Origin: CAWCWN01 sp963799245
GTDB lineage: Bacteria; Chloroflexota; Ktedonobacteria; Ktedonobacterales; Ktedonobacteraceae
Direction of reading: 5' to 3'
Length of the DNA stretch: 64,000 nucleotides
Assembly (NCBI GenBank): GCA_963799245.1
Contig: CAWCWN010000007.1
Span: 62,001-126,000 of the forward strand
Shown here: positions 1 through 12,034 of the stretch, one piece after another
Layout: each line of letters starts with the position of its first letter
How positions within the stretch are numbered: position 1 is the stretch's first letter
Made by a program: the position numbers and the translations under genes
Notes under the pieces: generated by a model
What the model was told of the DNA's origin: nothing
The model's database searches: none
Seen by the model: only the letters and a program-made list of their open reading frames with translations

Positions 1-2
1 TG

Positions 3-2327
3 GAGCAGTATGCCAGCGTCCTGCGCGACTTCGATGCCTACATGCACCCGCGCCCAGAAGATACCTGGTTCTCGCGGACCTATCCAGAACTCATCGATAA
101 AACCGTTGCGTACTTCTCGGCGGAGTTCGGATTACATGAGTCTTTACCGATTTACTCCGGGGGGCTCGGGATTCTTTCGGGGGATCATTGCAAGGAGGCG
201 AGCGATCTTGGCCTGCCCTTTGTGGCTGTCGGTTTTCTGTATCCGCAGGGCTACTTCCACCAGCGCATCACCCGCGAAGGCATCCAGGAGGCCTTCTACG
301 ATAAGCTCCATTTTTCAGAGGCCCCTGCCGTGCCTGCGCTTGGCCCCGACGGCAACCAGGTGATGATCAACGTCGATCTGCCCGGCAGGCGCATCTTTGC
401 CAAAGTCTGGCAGGTACAGGTGGGCCGCATCCCCCTCTACCTGATGGATACCGATGTGGCGCCCAATGCGCCAGCCGATCGCGAACTCTCAGCGCGTCTG
501 TATGGCGGCGACCGCGAGATGCGCATCTCACAGGAGATCGTCCTGGGCATCGGCGGGGTGCGCGCGCTGCGCGCGCTGGGCATCGCCCCTGCCGCCTGGC
601 ATCTCAACGAGGGACATGCCGCCTTCCTCAGCCTGGAGCGCTGCTGCGAACTGGTGGAGGCCGGCCTCAGCTTCAAGGAGGCACTGGAAGCGGTCAGCGC
701 CACCTCGCTCTTCACGACGCACACGCCTGTCGCAGCAGGCAACGATACCTTCAGCTTCGATCTGATTGAGAAGTATTTCGCTTCCTACTGGGGCAAACTT
801 GGTCTGAGTCGTGAGCAGTTTCTGGAGCTCGCACGCGAAGATCATAACTGGGGTCCCACCTACGGGATGACGGTGCTCGCACTCAGACTGAGCGGCCAGC
901 ATAACGGGGTGAGCAAGCTGCACGGGCAGGTCTCACGCAAGATGTGGCAATTCCTGTGGCCTGGGACCGAGGTTGACGAGGTGCCGATTGGTCACATCAC
1001 CAACGGCGTCCATACCTTCTCCTGGATGGCACCGCAGCTGATCGCACTCCTGCGGCGCTACCTCGACGATGATTGGGGCCAATACGTCGACGACCAGGCG
1101 TTCTGGAACCGCACCCTCCCCCATCTGCCCGATGACGAGCTCTGGCAGACGCACCTGCAGCGCAAAGAGGTGCTCGTTGCCTATGCGCGACGCCGACTGA
1201 AGCAGCAGCAGCTGCGTCTGGGCGAAGGCAATCTGCAGATTGACGAGCTTGAGCATATGCTCGACCCCAACGCCCTCCTCATCGGCTTTGCGCGTCGCTT
1301 CGCCACCTACAAACGGGCCATGCTCATTTTCCGCGACCTCGCCCGCCTGCAGCGCATCTTAAGCGCGGCAGGGCGTCCTGTGCAGATCATCTTTGCCGGC
1401 AAAGCGCACCCTGCCGATGAGCCTGGGAAAGCAATTATTGAACAGATTTATCGCCTCTCGCGTGAAGGACTGAAGGGCAAGATCGTCTTCCTGGAAAACT
1501 ACGATATCGACATGGCCCGTTGCCTGACGGCCGGCACCGACCTCTGGCTCAACAACCCAATTCGGCCCTACGAGGCCAGCGGCACCAGCGGGCAAAAAGC
1601 GGCCCTCAATGGCCAGCCGAATTGCAGCATCCTCGATGGCTGGTGGGCCGAGGCTTACAATGGCAAGAATGGCTGGGCCATCGGCGAAGAGCGCGAGTAC
1701 CACGACCCGGAAGCGCAAGCCGAGGCGGATAGTCTCTCGCTCTATCGCCTGCTCGAGGAGCAGATAATCCCGACCTTCTTTGATCGTGGGTCCGATGGCA
1801 TCCCCCATCGCTGGCTGGCCTACATGAAAGAGGCCATGCGCACCTGCACGCCGCAATTCAGCATGCGCCGCATGGTCAAAGAATACACCGCTCATTTCTA
1901 CGTCCCTGCGATGCTCCAGGGTCTGCGTAGCGCCGAGAACAATTACCGGCCCGCACGCGAGCTGGCCGCCTGGAAAGAGCGCGTGCACAAGGGATGGCCC
2001 TCTCTCGAACTGTATGTCGAAGGCCCGCGCGAGGGCCAGCTGAGCTTGGGCGAAGGCATCGACGTGCACGCCTGGGTCAGGAGTGGCAGCCTCACTCCCG
2101 ACGACCTGAGCGTGGAGTTAGTCTCTGGTGAGGCCAGAGACGATCAAGTTGTGGGACAACACGTGCTACCGATGAGCTACAGCAAACGCGAACTGGATCA
2201 TGCCTATCGCTATGACATTCATCTGCAGCCAGCGGAGAGCGGCAGTTTTGCCTACAATGTGAGGGTAGTGCCATCTCATCCAGGGTTGACGGAGAAGCAT
2301 CAGATGGGACTGATGAAGTGGGCATGA
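3..2327 (+). CDS. glgP: Alpha-glucan (glycogen) phosphorylase, 5' end outside window
   Basis: The frame is open from the window edge, so about 80-100 N-terminal residues are probably missing; the first in-window ATG is at 42. The protein is a GT35 phosphorylase that releases glucose-1-phosphate from glycogen or maltodextrin with pyridoxal phosphate. Visible family signatures are the IYSGGLGILSGDH substrate-site segment near the start, HLNEGHAA in the middle, and the EASGTSGQK...NG motif whose lysine (about residue 519 counted from the ATG at 42) should carry the cofactor. The family is the bacterial/archaeal short type (about 850 residues), not the E. coli MalP type. It ends in a beta-rich C-terminal extension. 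Next gene (nifJ) is about 180 bp away and probably separately transcribed. Identification is firm; the precise substrate is not. Confidence 0.93.
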   Translation, partial: EQYASVLRDFDAYMHPRPEDTWFSRTYPELIDKTVAYFSAEFGLHESLPIYSGGLGILSGDHCKEASDLGLPFVAVGFLYPQGYFHQRITREGIQEAFYDKLHFSEAPAVPALGPDGNQVMINVDLPGRRIFAKVWQVQVGRIPLYLMDTDVAPNAPADRELSARLYGGDREMRISQEIVLGIGGVRALRALGIAPAAWHLNEGHAAFLSLERCCELVEAGLSFKEALEAVSATSLFTTHTPVAAGNDTFSFDLIEKYFASYWGKLGLSREQFLELAREDHNWGPTYGMTVLALRLSGQHNGVSKLHGQVSRKMWQFLWPGTEVDEVPIGHITNGVHTFSWMAPQLIALLRRYLDDDWGQYVDDQAFWNRTLPHLPDDELWQTHLQRKEVLVAYARRRLKQQQLRLGEGNLQIDELEHMLDPNALLIGFARRFATYKRAMLIFRDLARLQRILSAAGRPVQIIFAGKAHPADEPGKAIIEQIYRLSREGLKGKIVFLENYDIDMARCLTAGTDLWLNNPIRPYEASGTSGQKAALNGQPNCSILDGWWAEAYNGKNGWAIGEEREYHDPEAQAEADSLSLYRLLEEQIIPTFFDRGSDGIPHRWLAYMKEAMRTCTPQFSMRRMVKEYTAHFYVPAMLQGLRSAENNYRPARELAAWKERVHKGWPSLELYVEGPREGQLSLGEGIDVHAWVRSGSLTPDDLSVELVSGEARDDQVVGQHVLPMSYSKRELDHAYRYDIHLQPAESGSFAYNVRVVPSHPGLTEKHQMGLMKWA

Positions 2328-2509
2328 GGCGAGCGAGAGCAGTAATGAAGAGGAGAAGAGAACGTGATGCCTGCAGGCTCTGGCAGCTGTGTTGCGACAA
2401 CGTTATACTGGCCGCTTTCTGGCTCAGGTCCTTTCTCTCTCTCAGTATACTAGTAGCATTGATTAGGTAACGAAGAATACAAGTCTAACCTGGAAGCGTG
2501 GAGGAAAAC

Positions 2510-6157
<3,648 letters not shown>

Positions 6158-6161
6158 GAGC

Positions 6162-7184
6162 ATGACAGCGCTTGATCTCTCAACCAGCTATCTCGGTCTG
6201 CCGCTCAAAAATCCACTGGTGGTATCGGCTTCGCCGCTCTCGAAAAGAGTGGATCTCGTGCGCCGTGTGGAAGACGCAGGGGCCTCCGCCGTCGTCATGT
6301 ACTCCTTGTTTGAGGAGCAAATTACGCATGAGAGTCTGGAGTTAGATTACTTTCTCCATCGCGGCACGGATATCTTCTCCGAGGCCTTAGACTACTTCCC
6401 CGACCTGGATCACTATAACATGGGGCCGGAACCGTACCTGGAGCATGTGCATGCGGTGAAGCAGGCGGTGAGCATTCCGGTGATCGGCAGCCTGAACGGT
6501 ATCTCTACAGGTGGTTGGATCGAGTACGCCCATCGCATTGAGGAGGCCGGAGCAGATGCCCTCGAACTGAACATCTATTATCTGCCGACTGACCCGGACT
6601 TGACCGGTGCCGAACTGGAAGAGGAATATCTGAAGCTGGTCAGGGATGTGCGGTCCAGGGTGAAGATTCCCATTGCGATCAAGATTGGTCCGTTCTTCGC
6701 TTCACTCCCAAACATGGCCAAACGCTTCGTGGAGTCAGGGGCCAATGGTCTTGTGCTCTTTAACCGCTTCTATCAACCGGATTTTGATCTGGATACCCTG
6801 GAAGTCGTACCCAATCTGGAGTTGAGTACGTCGTCCGATCTGCGCCTGCCGCTGCGCTGGATTGCTATTCTCTATGGACGGATCACAGCTGATTTCGCCT
6901 TGACCGGCGGCGTGCATACGGCCGTTGACGTCGTGAAGGCCATGATGGCAGGAGCCAGTGTGGCGATGATGACCTCGGAACTGTTGGCCCATGGGATTGG
7001 GCAAGTGACAGCTATTTTGGCGAACCTGCAAGCATGGATGGTCGAACACGAATATGACTCCATCGCTCTGATGAAGGGCAGCATGAGCCAGCGGGCAGTC
7101 GCTGAACCGGCGGCCTTCGAGCGAGCCAATTATATGAAAGCGCTCAGTTCTTTCGACCGTTACTTGCCTGCTCAGGCCTTCTGA
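6162..7184 (+). CDS. Dihydroorotate dehydrogenase-like flavoprotein paired with PFOR
   Basis: A TIM-barrel flavoprotein of about 340 residues of the DHOD-like class. It has the N-terminal YLGLPLKNPLVVSASPLS segment, a VIGSLNG strand, an ELNIYYLP loop in the place of the usual catalytic loop, IKIGPFF, and a phosphate-binding end (FALTGGVHTAVDVVKAMMAGA). The ATG at 6162 has TAGGAG 5 nt upstream, and the upstream ATG at 6141 lies inside nifJ, so 6162 is chosen. It starts 4 nt after the nifJ stop. DHOD-like genes frequently sit beside single-chain PFORs in anaerobes and Chloroflexota. A role in pyrimidine synthesis is unlikely without other pyr genes; electron transfer with PFOR is an inference. 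True substrate unknown. Confidence 0.85.
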   Translation: MTALDLSTSYLGLPLKNPLVVSASPLSKRVDLVRRVEDAGASAVVMYSLFEEQITHESLELDYFLHRGTDIFSEALDYFPDLDHYNMGPEPYLEHVHAVKQAVSIPVIGSLNGISTGGWIEYAHRIEEAGADALELNIYYLPTDPDLTGAELEEEYLKLVRDVRSRVKIPIAIKIGPFFASLPNMAKRFVESGANGLVLFNRFYQPDFDLDTLEVVPNLELSTSSDLRLPLRWIAILYGRITADFALTGGVHTAVDVVKAMMAGASVAMMTSELLAHGIGQVTAILANLQAWMVEHEYDSIALMKGSMSQRAVAEPAAFERANYMKALSSFDRYLPAQAF

Positions 7185-7287
7185 GCAGTTGACGATAATG
7201 ACGTGACATTGTTCGTCGCTGCACAATGGAAGTGTTTGATGGACTCCAGCTAAACACGCTGACCTGCTGGCTTTTCACAATGAAGGA

Positions 7288-7352
7288 TGTGACCTGCATG
7301 TGACTCAGCAAATAGCAACCGAGACACGGATGTGACACAAGGGAGCGATACT
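7288..7352 (+). promoter_or_regulatory. Phased-GTGA promoter of prpE
   Basis: Half-sites TGTGA (7288), TGTGA (7299), CGAGA (7320) and TGTGA (7331) lie at -59, -48, -27 and -16 from a GATACT -10 hexamer at 7347. Three of four match exactly. No -35 hexamer is evident. The leader to the ATG is about 115 nt. Confidence 0.72.
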
Positions 7353-7476
7353 GAGAGATGGAAAATGTATTTCCCCCTACTTGCTGACAGCTGAATTAGC
7401 AGTTCTTGATCACTCGCTCATTGCATGACGAGGACTGCTGATCTGGCGACTGCCAGATTTCTTGGAAGGAGAAACC

Positions 7477-9387
7477 ATGGCTACGAAGTATCAAGAGTTT
7501 CATCGCCGTTCCATTGAACAGCCAGAAGCCTTCTGGAGCGAGCAGGCCCAGCTCATCCACTGGCACACACCCTACGAGAAGGTACTGGACTATTCCCGGC
7601 CGCCGTTCGCGCGCTGGTTCGTGGGGGGAGAGACCAACCTGTGCTACAATGCGGTGGACCGGCACCTGGCCGAGCGCGGGAACCAGAACGCGCTGATCTT
7701 CATTTCCACGGAGATGGACGAGGAGAAAATCTATACCTTCGCGCAGCTGCATACAGAGGTGAACCGCGTCGCCGCGATGTTGCAAAGCCTGGGCGTGGGC
7801 CGGGGCGACCGGGTGCTGATCTACATGCCCATGATCCCGGAGGCCATCTTCACCATGCTCGCCACCGTGCGTATCGGCGCCATCCATTCGGTCGTCTTCG
7901 GCGGATTTGCTTCCCACAGCCTGGCCACGCGCATCGACGACGCTCAGCCGAAGGTGATGGTGACGGCCGATGCCGGCATGCGTGGCGGCAAAGTGGTGCC
8001 CTACAAGCACCTGGTTGACGAGGCGCTGCGCCTGGCGGAGCATCCGCCAAAGCATGTGGTGATCGTGAACCGCGGCCTGGACAAGGAGATGCCTCTCACG
8101 AGCGACCGCGATCTGGACTATGCCTCCCTGCGGCAAGAGCACTTGAACGCGAGCGTCCCGGTGACGTGGCTGGAGTCCAATGAGGCGTCCTACATCCTCT
8201 ACACGTCTGGGACGACCGGCAAGCCCAAGGGCGTGCAGCGCGACACCGGCGGCTATGCGGTCGCGCTCACGGCGAGTATACAGCACATCTACTGCGGCCA
8301 GGCGGGTGAGACCTATTTCTCCACCTCCGACATCGGCTGGGTGGTCGGCCACTCGTATATCGTGTACGCCCCGCTGCTCGCTGGCATGGCCACCGTCATG
8401 TACGAAGGCCTGCCGACGCAGCCTGACCCTGGCATCTGGTGGAAGATCGTGCAGGATTACCAGGTCACAGTGATGTTCAGCGCGCCCACGGCGATTCGCG
8501 TGCTCAAGAAGCAGGATCCCCTGTATCTGCAGAAGTACGATCTCAGCTCTCTGCGCTACCTGTTTCTCGCCGGCGAACCGCTGGATGAGACCACGGCGAG
8601 CTGGATCAGCGAGGCGCTTGGCAAGCCGATCTACGACCATTACTGGCAGACCGAAACGGGGTGGGCCATTCTGACCGCGGCGCCAGGGGTGGAGCAGACC
8701 CCCTACAAGCTTGGCAGCCCGAGCTTCCCGGCCTACGGCTACAACGTCAAACTGATGAACGAGGAGACCGGCAACGAGTGCGACGTGAATGAAAAAGGGG
8801 TCGTGACGGTGGTGCCGCCGCTGCCCCCCGGGTGCCTCTCCACGGTGTGGGGCCAGGACGAGCGCTTCGTCAATACCTACTTCACGAGCTTTGGTGAGAA
8901 GCTGATCTATTCTACGTTCGACTGGGGCATCCAGGACGAGGATGGCTACTACTTCATCCTGGGCCGCAGCGACGATGTCATCAACGTGGCCGGCCATCGC
9001 ATGGGCACCCGCGAAATTGAAGAGGCGGTGAGCTCGTATCCGGCCATCACCGAAGTGGCGGTGGTCGGTGTGGCGGATCAGCTCAAAGGCCAGGTGCCGC
9101 TGGCCTTCGCGGTGGTGAAAGACCCGAACCAGACCGCGACGGCGGAAGGGCGCAAGACCATAGAGAAAGGGGTCATGGACACCGTGGACAAGCAGCTGGG
9201 CGCGATCGCCCGGCCGGGGCGGGTGCTCTTCGTCGGCCAGCTGCCCAAGACCCGCTCGGGCAAGCTGCTGCGGCGCAGCATTCAGGCCATCGCCGAGGGC
9301 CACGATCCAGGGGACCTCACCACGCTGGACGAACCCACGAGCATCGAGCAAATCCGGACGGCGGTGGTGGAGGGTAAGCAGGCCTAA
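7477..9387 (+). CDS. prpE: Propionate--CoA ligase (acetyl-CoA synthetase-like)
   Basis: AMP-forming acyl-CoA synthetase of 636 residues. It has the ACS N-terminal domain (residues about 5-60), the phosphate-binding loop YTSGTTGKPKGV near residue 243, YDHYWQTETGW near 390, and the C-terminal catalytic lysine motif TRSGKLLRR near 593. The segment after the P-loop (VQRDTGGYAVAL) and overall length fit PrpE rather than acetyl-CoA synthetase. It activates propionate, and probably other short acids, to the acyl-CoA. The ATG at 7477 is preceded by GGAAGGAG; an in-frame TTG at 7462 lies on the Shine-Dalgarno and is rejected. It carries its own phased-GTGA promoter and is followed by a small DUF3303 gene. 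Confidence 0.93.
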   Translation: MATKYQEFHRRSIEQPEAFWSEQAQLIHWHTPYEKVLDYSRPPFARWFVGGETNLCYNAVDRHLAERGNQNALIFISTEMDEEKIYTFAQLHTEVNRVAAMLQSLGVGRGDRVLIYMPMIPEAIFTMLATVRIGAIHSVVFGGFASHSLATRIDDAQPKVMVTADAGMRGGKVVPYKHLVDEALRLAEHPPKHVVIVNRGLDKEMPLTSDRDLDYASLRQEHLNASVPVTWLESNEASYILYTSGTTGKPKGVQRDTGGYAVALTASIQHIYCGQAGETYFSTSDIGWVVGHSYIVYAPLLAGMATVMYEGLPTQPDPGIWWKIVQDYQVTVMFSAPTAIRVLKKQDPLYLQKYDLSSLRYLFLAGEPLDETTASWISEALGKPIYDHYWQTETGWAILTAAPGVEQTPYKLGSPSFPAYGYNVKLMNEETGNECDVNEKGVVTVVPPLPPGCLSTVWGQDERFVNTYFTSFGEKLIYSTFDWGIQDEDGYYFILGRSDDVINVAGHRMGTREIEEAVSSYPAITEVAVVGVADQLKGQVPLAFAVVKDPNQTATAEGRKTIEKGVMDTVDKQLGAIARPGRVLFVGQLPKTRSGKLLRRSIQAIAEGHDPGDLTTLDEPTSIEQIRTAVVEGKQA

Positions 9388-9539
9388 GAGGGGAAGTGCA
9401 GTCCAGCGTTCTGGTAGCAAACAACCTTGAGGGATACGACAGGTGTGAAACAGGAGACCTCGCCAAGAATTGATGCAGGTCTGACGTTGCAAAGAGCAGG
9501 TTTGGCCTGTGGGCCAGAAGAGATACAGGAGGAAACTAA

Positions 9540-9845
9540 ATGCTGTGGTTTTGTCGTTTTGCATGGCTCCCCCAGACCACGCGCCAGCAGGTCGCCCAGC
9601 ACATTGTGCACCAGCATGATGTGGGCGCCACCCATCCCGAACGCATCCGGGGATGGTATAACCTGGCGGGTGGTGGAGCAGGGTTCTTGCTTGTAGAGAC
9701 GGAGACGCCTCAAGAACTGACGGCCTTTCTGCAACCCTATCAAGATGTGGTCAGATTTGATGTGCACGCCGTCTATGCCCTCGACTACGAGCAACAGATC
9801 GAAGAGCTGCGCAAGATCGTTCAAGCTCCCAAGGAGTTTGAGTAG
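9540..9845 (+). CDS. DUF3303-type small protein
   Basis: A 101-residue protein with a ferredoxin-like-fold pattern typical of DUF3303: an N-terminal strand, a GWYNLAGGGAGFLLVETETP core hairpin, then LQPYQDVVRFDVHAVYAL. Function of the family is unknown; many such proteins resemble ABM dimers. GGAGG lies 7 nt before the ATG, which supports the start. It follows prpE by 150 bp in the same direction, so it is probably in the same transcript. The gene faces the CoA-transferase gene, with a hairpin between them. Confidence 0.7.
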   Translation: MLWFCRFAWLPQTTRQQVAQHIVHQHDVGATHPERIRGWYNLAGGGAGFLLVETETPQELTAFLQPYQDVVRFDVHAVYALDYEQQIEELRKIVQAPKEFE

Positions 9846-9878
9846 GAAGCAGCAGCGGGAATAGAACGAGCAAACTTA

Positions 9879-9946
9879 TTGCAGCGAGAGAGTCGCCAAG
9901 TCAGTGAGCCCTTTTGCTGGCTTGGTGTTTGCTCTCTCGACTGCAA
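9879..9946. terminator. Inverted repeat between convergent genes
   Basis: TTGCAGCGAGAGAG at 9879 pairs imperfectly with CTCTCTCGACTGCAA ending at 9946, with an inner GCCAAG/CTTGGT pairing. It sits between DUF3303 and the convergent CoA-transferase, where it can serve both strands. Confidence 0.55.
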
Positions 9947-9990
9947 CAGTGTTGCCAGGCTCTCCTGAAAAACTCTCAGACTGCTACAGC

Positions 9991-11565
9991 TCAATCCTGA
10001 GGGAAGCCTTGGCCAAGTCCCATTAAAGCGTCTCGGAAGATGTTCGGATCCATCTCGCGTATGTCTTCAGCCACCTGCGGCCGAAATTCCATCTTGGTGA
10101 GAATATCTCGCTCCAGATCAACGCCTGGCGCGATTTCGAGCAGCTTCAGCCCCCTGGCAGTCAGCTGGAAGACACAGCGTTCAGTAATGAAGTACACGGG
10201 CTGTCTGCGCTGGTACGCGGCAGCCCCATTGAAGGTGACTTGCCGCACCCGCCAGACGAATTTCTTTGCTGCACCGTTATCCTCGATGGACAGTCGCCCA
10301 TCCTCGATGCTCACCTGCGCGCCCGCCATGAAGGTGCCCATGAAATACACGGCCTTGGCGTTCTGGCTAATATTGATGAACCCACCTGCGCCAGCAAATC
10401 TGGAGCCAAAGCGACTTACATTGACATTGCCCTCCTCATCTACCTCAGCCAGGCCCAGGAAGGCCTGGTCGAGACCACCGCCGTCGTAGAAGTCGAACTG
10501 ATACGGCTGGTCGATAATCGCCTGGGCGTCGGCAACCGCTCCGAAGCTCAGCCCACTAGCAGGGATGCCGCCGATCCCGCCGGGCTCCACGGTCAGGGTG
10601 ATCGAGTCGAGGAGGTGCTCTTCGTTGGCGACCGAGGTCACCATCTCAGGTAAGCCAATCCCAAGGTTCACTATGGCATCGCGGGCGAGAAACATGGCAG
10701 CGCGTCTGGCGATGACCTTGCGCACCGTGAGCGATAGAGGAGGGATAGTTGTCTTTGTGCCCCCGGACTCCCCGCTGGAAACTGTATGAGCCGGATTATA
10801 GCTCTCCGCGAAGGTTTGCATGTGGTTTGCTGGGCAAGCGACAATCACCCCATCGACAAGGATGCCCGGGATGCGCACAGCATGGGGGCTAGGAGAGCGT
10901 TTAGTGGTGACCCGCTCAACCTGCACAAGCACGATGCCGCCGGAGTTTTTCGTCGCCTGGGCCATCGAAAGGACTTCCAGCGTCAGAGCTTCCCTCTCCA
11001 TGGTGATATTGCCTTCTTCGTCGGCGCTCGTGCCTCGCAGGAATGCTACCTGGATGGGGAAAGCTGGGAAGAAGAGATACTCCTTACCATGCAGGGTAAT
11101 CACCTCGACAAGCTCCCTGCTGGTCGCCTCATTAACGCGGCCCCCCTCCAGACGTGGGTCAATAAAGGTTTGCAGCCCCACGGCAGTGATCGTTCCAGGT
11201 TTGCCTGCGGCTATATCGCGGAATAGATGGCAAATCACTCCCTGGGGAAAGCAGTAAGCCTCGATCTTATTTTCCATGGCTAGTGCAGAGAGCCTGGGCA
11301 CCATTCCCCAATGTCCGCCAATGACTCTTTTGATCAGCCCCTCCCTGGCGAAGTGATTGGCGCCCTTAGTGTTGCCATCGCCTGGGCCAGCAATAAAGAC
11401 CAGGGTGAGATTGCGAGGAGTGCCGCTAGCGAGAAAGCGCGTTTCCACGGCCTCGGCAAGCTCTTCAGGGCAGCCAACGCCCACGAAACCAGAGAGCGCG
11501 ACAGTGTCATTGTCCCGAATCAGATGTACTGCTGCGTCCGCTGTAATGATTTTGCTGCGTTTCAT
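9991..11565 (-). CDS. Acetate/propionate CoA-transferase (YdiF/Pct type)
   Basis: Fused alpha-beta CoA-transferase, about 524 residues, full length for the YdiF/propionate-CoA-transferase class. The N-terminal half carries the DNDTVALSGFVGVGCPEEL CoA-binding region; the C-terminal half carries the catalytic glutamate in TVEPGGIGGIP (about residue 327), matching the Glu of YdiF. It moves CoA between short acyl-CoAs and acetate or propionate. Start chosen at the ATG at 11565; a TTG four codons upstream is possible. It is convergent with prpE/DUF3303 and has a phased-GTGA promoter at 11741-11805. With prpE and the acyl-CoA ligase it forms a short-acid activation cluster. Exact acid preference cannot be read. 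Confidence 0.9.
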   Translation of the reverse strand: MKRSKIITADAAVHLIRDNDTVALSGFVGVGCPEELAEAVETRFLASGTPRNLTLVFIAGPGDGNTKGANHFAREGLIKRVIGGHWGMVPRLSALAMENKIEAYCFPQGVICHLFRDIAAGKPGTITAVGLQTFIDPRLEGGRVNEATSRELVEVITLHGKEYLFFPAFPIQVAFLRGTSADEEGNITMEREALTLEVLSMAQATKNSGGIVLVQVERVTTKRSPSPHAVRIPGILVDGVIVACPANHMQTFAESYNPAHTVSSGESGGTKTTIPPLSLTVRKVIARRAAMFLARDAIVNLGIGLPEMVTSVANEEHLLDSITLTVEPGGIGGIPASGLSFGAVADAQAIIDQPYQFDFYDGGGLDQAFLGLAEVDEEGNVNVSRFGSRFAGAGGFINISQNAKAVYFMGTFMAGAQVSIEDGRLSIEDNGAAKKFVWRVRQVTFNGAAAYQRRQPVYFITERCVFQLTARGLKLLEIAPGVDLERDILTKMEFRPQVAEDIREMDPNIFRDALMGLGQGFPQD

Positions 11566-11740
11566 ATTCAACTTCAACTCTTCTGTCTTACGGTGCCTAT
11601 TAATGCTGCTGGTAAAGCCCTTGTTTTATTTAGTGCCAGTAGCGGAATTACTTTATCTAGCTGCTCTCAAGATGCAATGAACTCTTAATACCTCATATAA
11701 TACTCCTCAAAGGAACACTGAAAACGAGTTACCTTGAGAA

Positions 11741-11805
11741 AAGATAAGCCCAGCGTATCACATTTGCATCACTGGGTGTTCCATGGTGATCACAGAGGAG
11801 TAACA
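11741..11805 (-). promoter_or_regulatory. Phased-GTGA promoter of the CoA-transferase
   Basis: On the minus strand: TGTTA (-59), TGTGA (-48, plus 11790-11794), AGTGA (-27, plus 11769-11773), TGTGA (-16, plus 11758-11762) and a -10 TATCTT (plus 11741-11746). Confidence 0.72.
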
Positions 11806-11889
11806 ACTTTGTCATTGACTGCGACTTGAACACAGCAAGAGAGCGTTTGAAGAGTCAAGCGAAGGGCTAACATGTCGTAAGCCGGCTTG

Positions 11890-11898
11890 TGCTATAAT
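11890..11898 (+). promoter_or_regulatory. Extended -10 promoter for the acyl-CoA ligase
   Basis: TGCTATAAT is a full extended -10 element 130 bp before the ligase start. There are no phased GTGA sites upstream of it, so this gene appears to be outside the shared regulon. Confidence 0.5.
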
Positions 11899-11920
11899 TG
11901 CTGAGGAAGATCAAGTCTGC

Positions 11921-11953
11921 GACCTCGGGTATGCCTGCAAGGAGGCCGAGGTC
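11921..11953 (+). promoter_or_regulatory. Leader hairpin upstream of the acyl-CoA ligase
   Basis: GACCTCGG (11921-11928) pairs perfectly with CCGAGGTC (11946-11953) across a 17-nt loop, inside the predicted 5' leader. It may act in mRNA stability or attenuation. No known riboswitch class is recognised. Confidence 0.35.
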
Positions 11954-12034
11954 ACACCGATTATCAACCAGTATTGCGTCCACGAGCAGTTTCGCTACGG
12001 ATCCTCCAAGGGCTAATATGAAAGGAGACCTATC

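Noticed and set aside
2363..2451. nifJ as a member of the phased-GTGA regulon
   Set aside because: TATACT hexamers occur at 2404 and 2446, but GTGA-like sites do not fall in the required phase.
7396..9564. 722-codon open frame on the minus strand opposite prpE
   Set aside because: It mirrors a GC-rich, firmly identified gene on the plus strand, has His/Arg-rich composition without any motif, and lacks a ribosome site.
11897..11993. Short open stretch in the acyl-CoA ligase leader
   Set aside because: No start codon in frame; only about 32 codons and it spans the leader hairpin.
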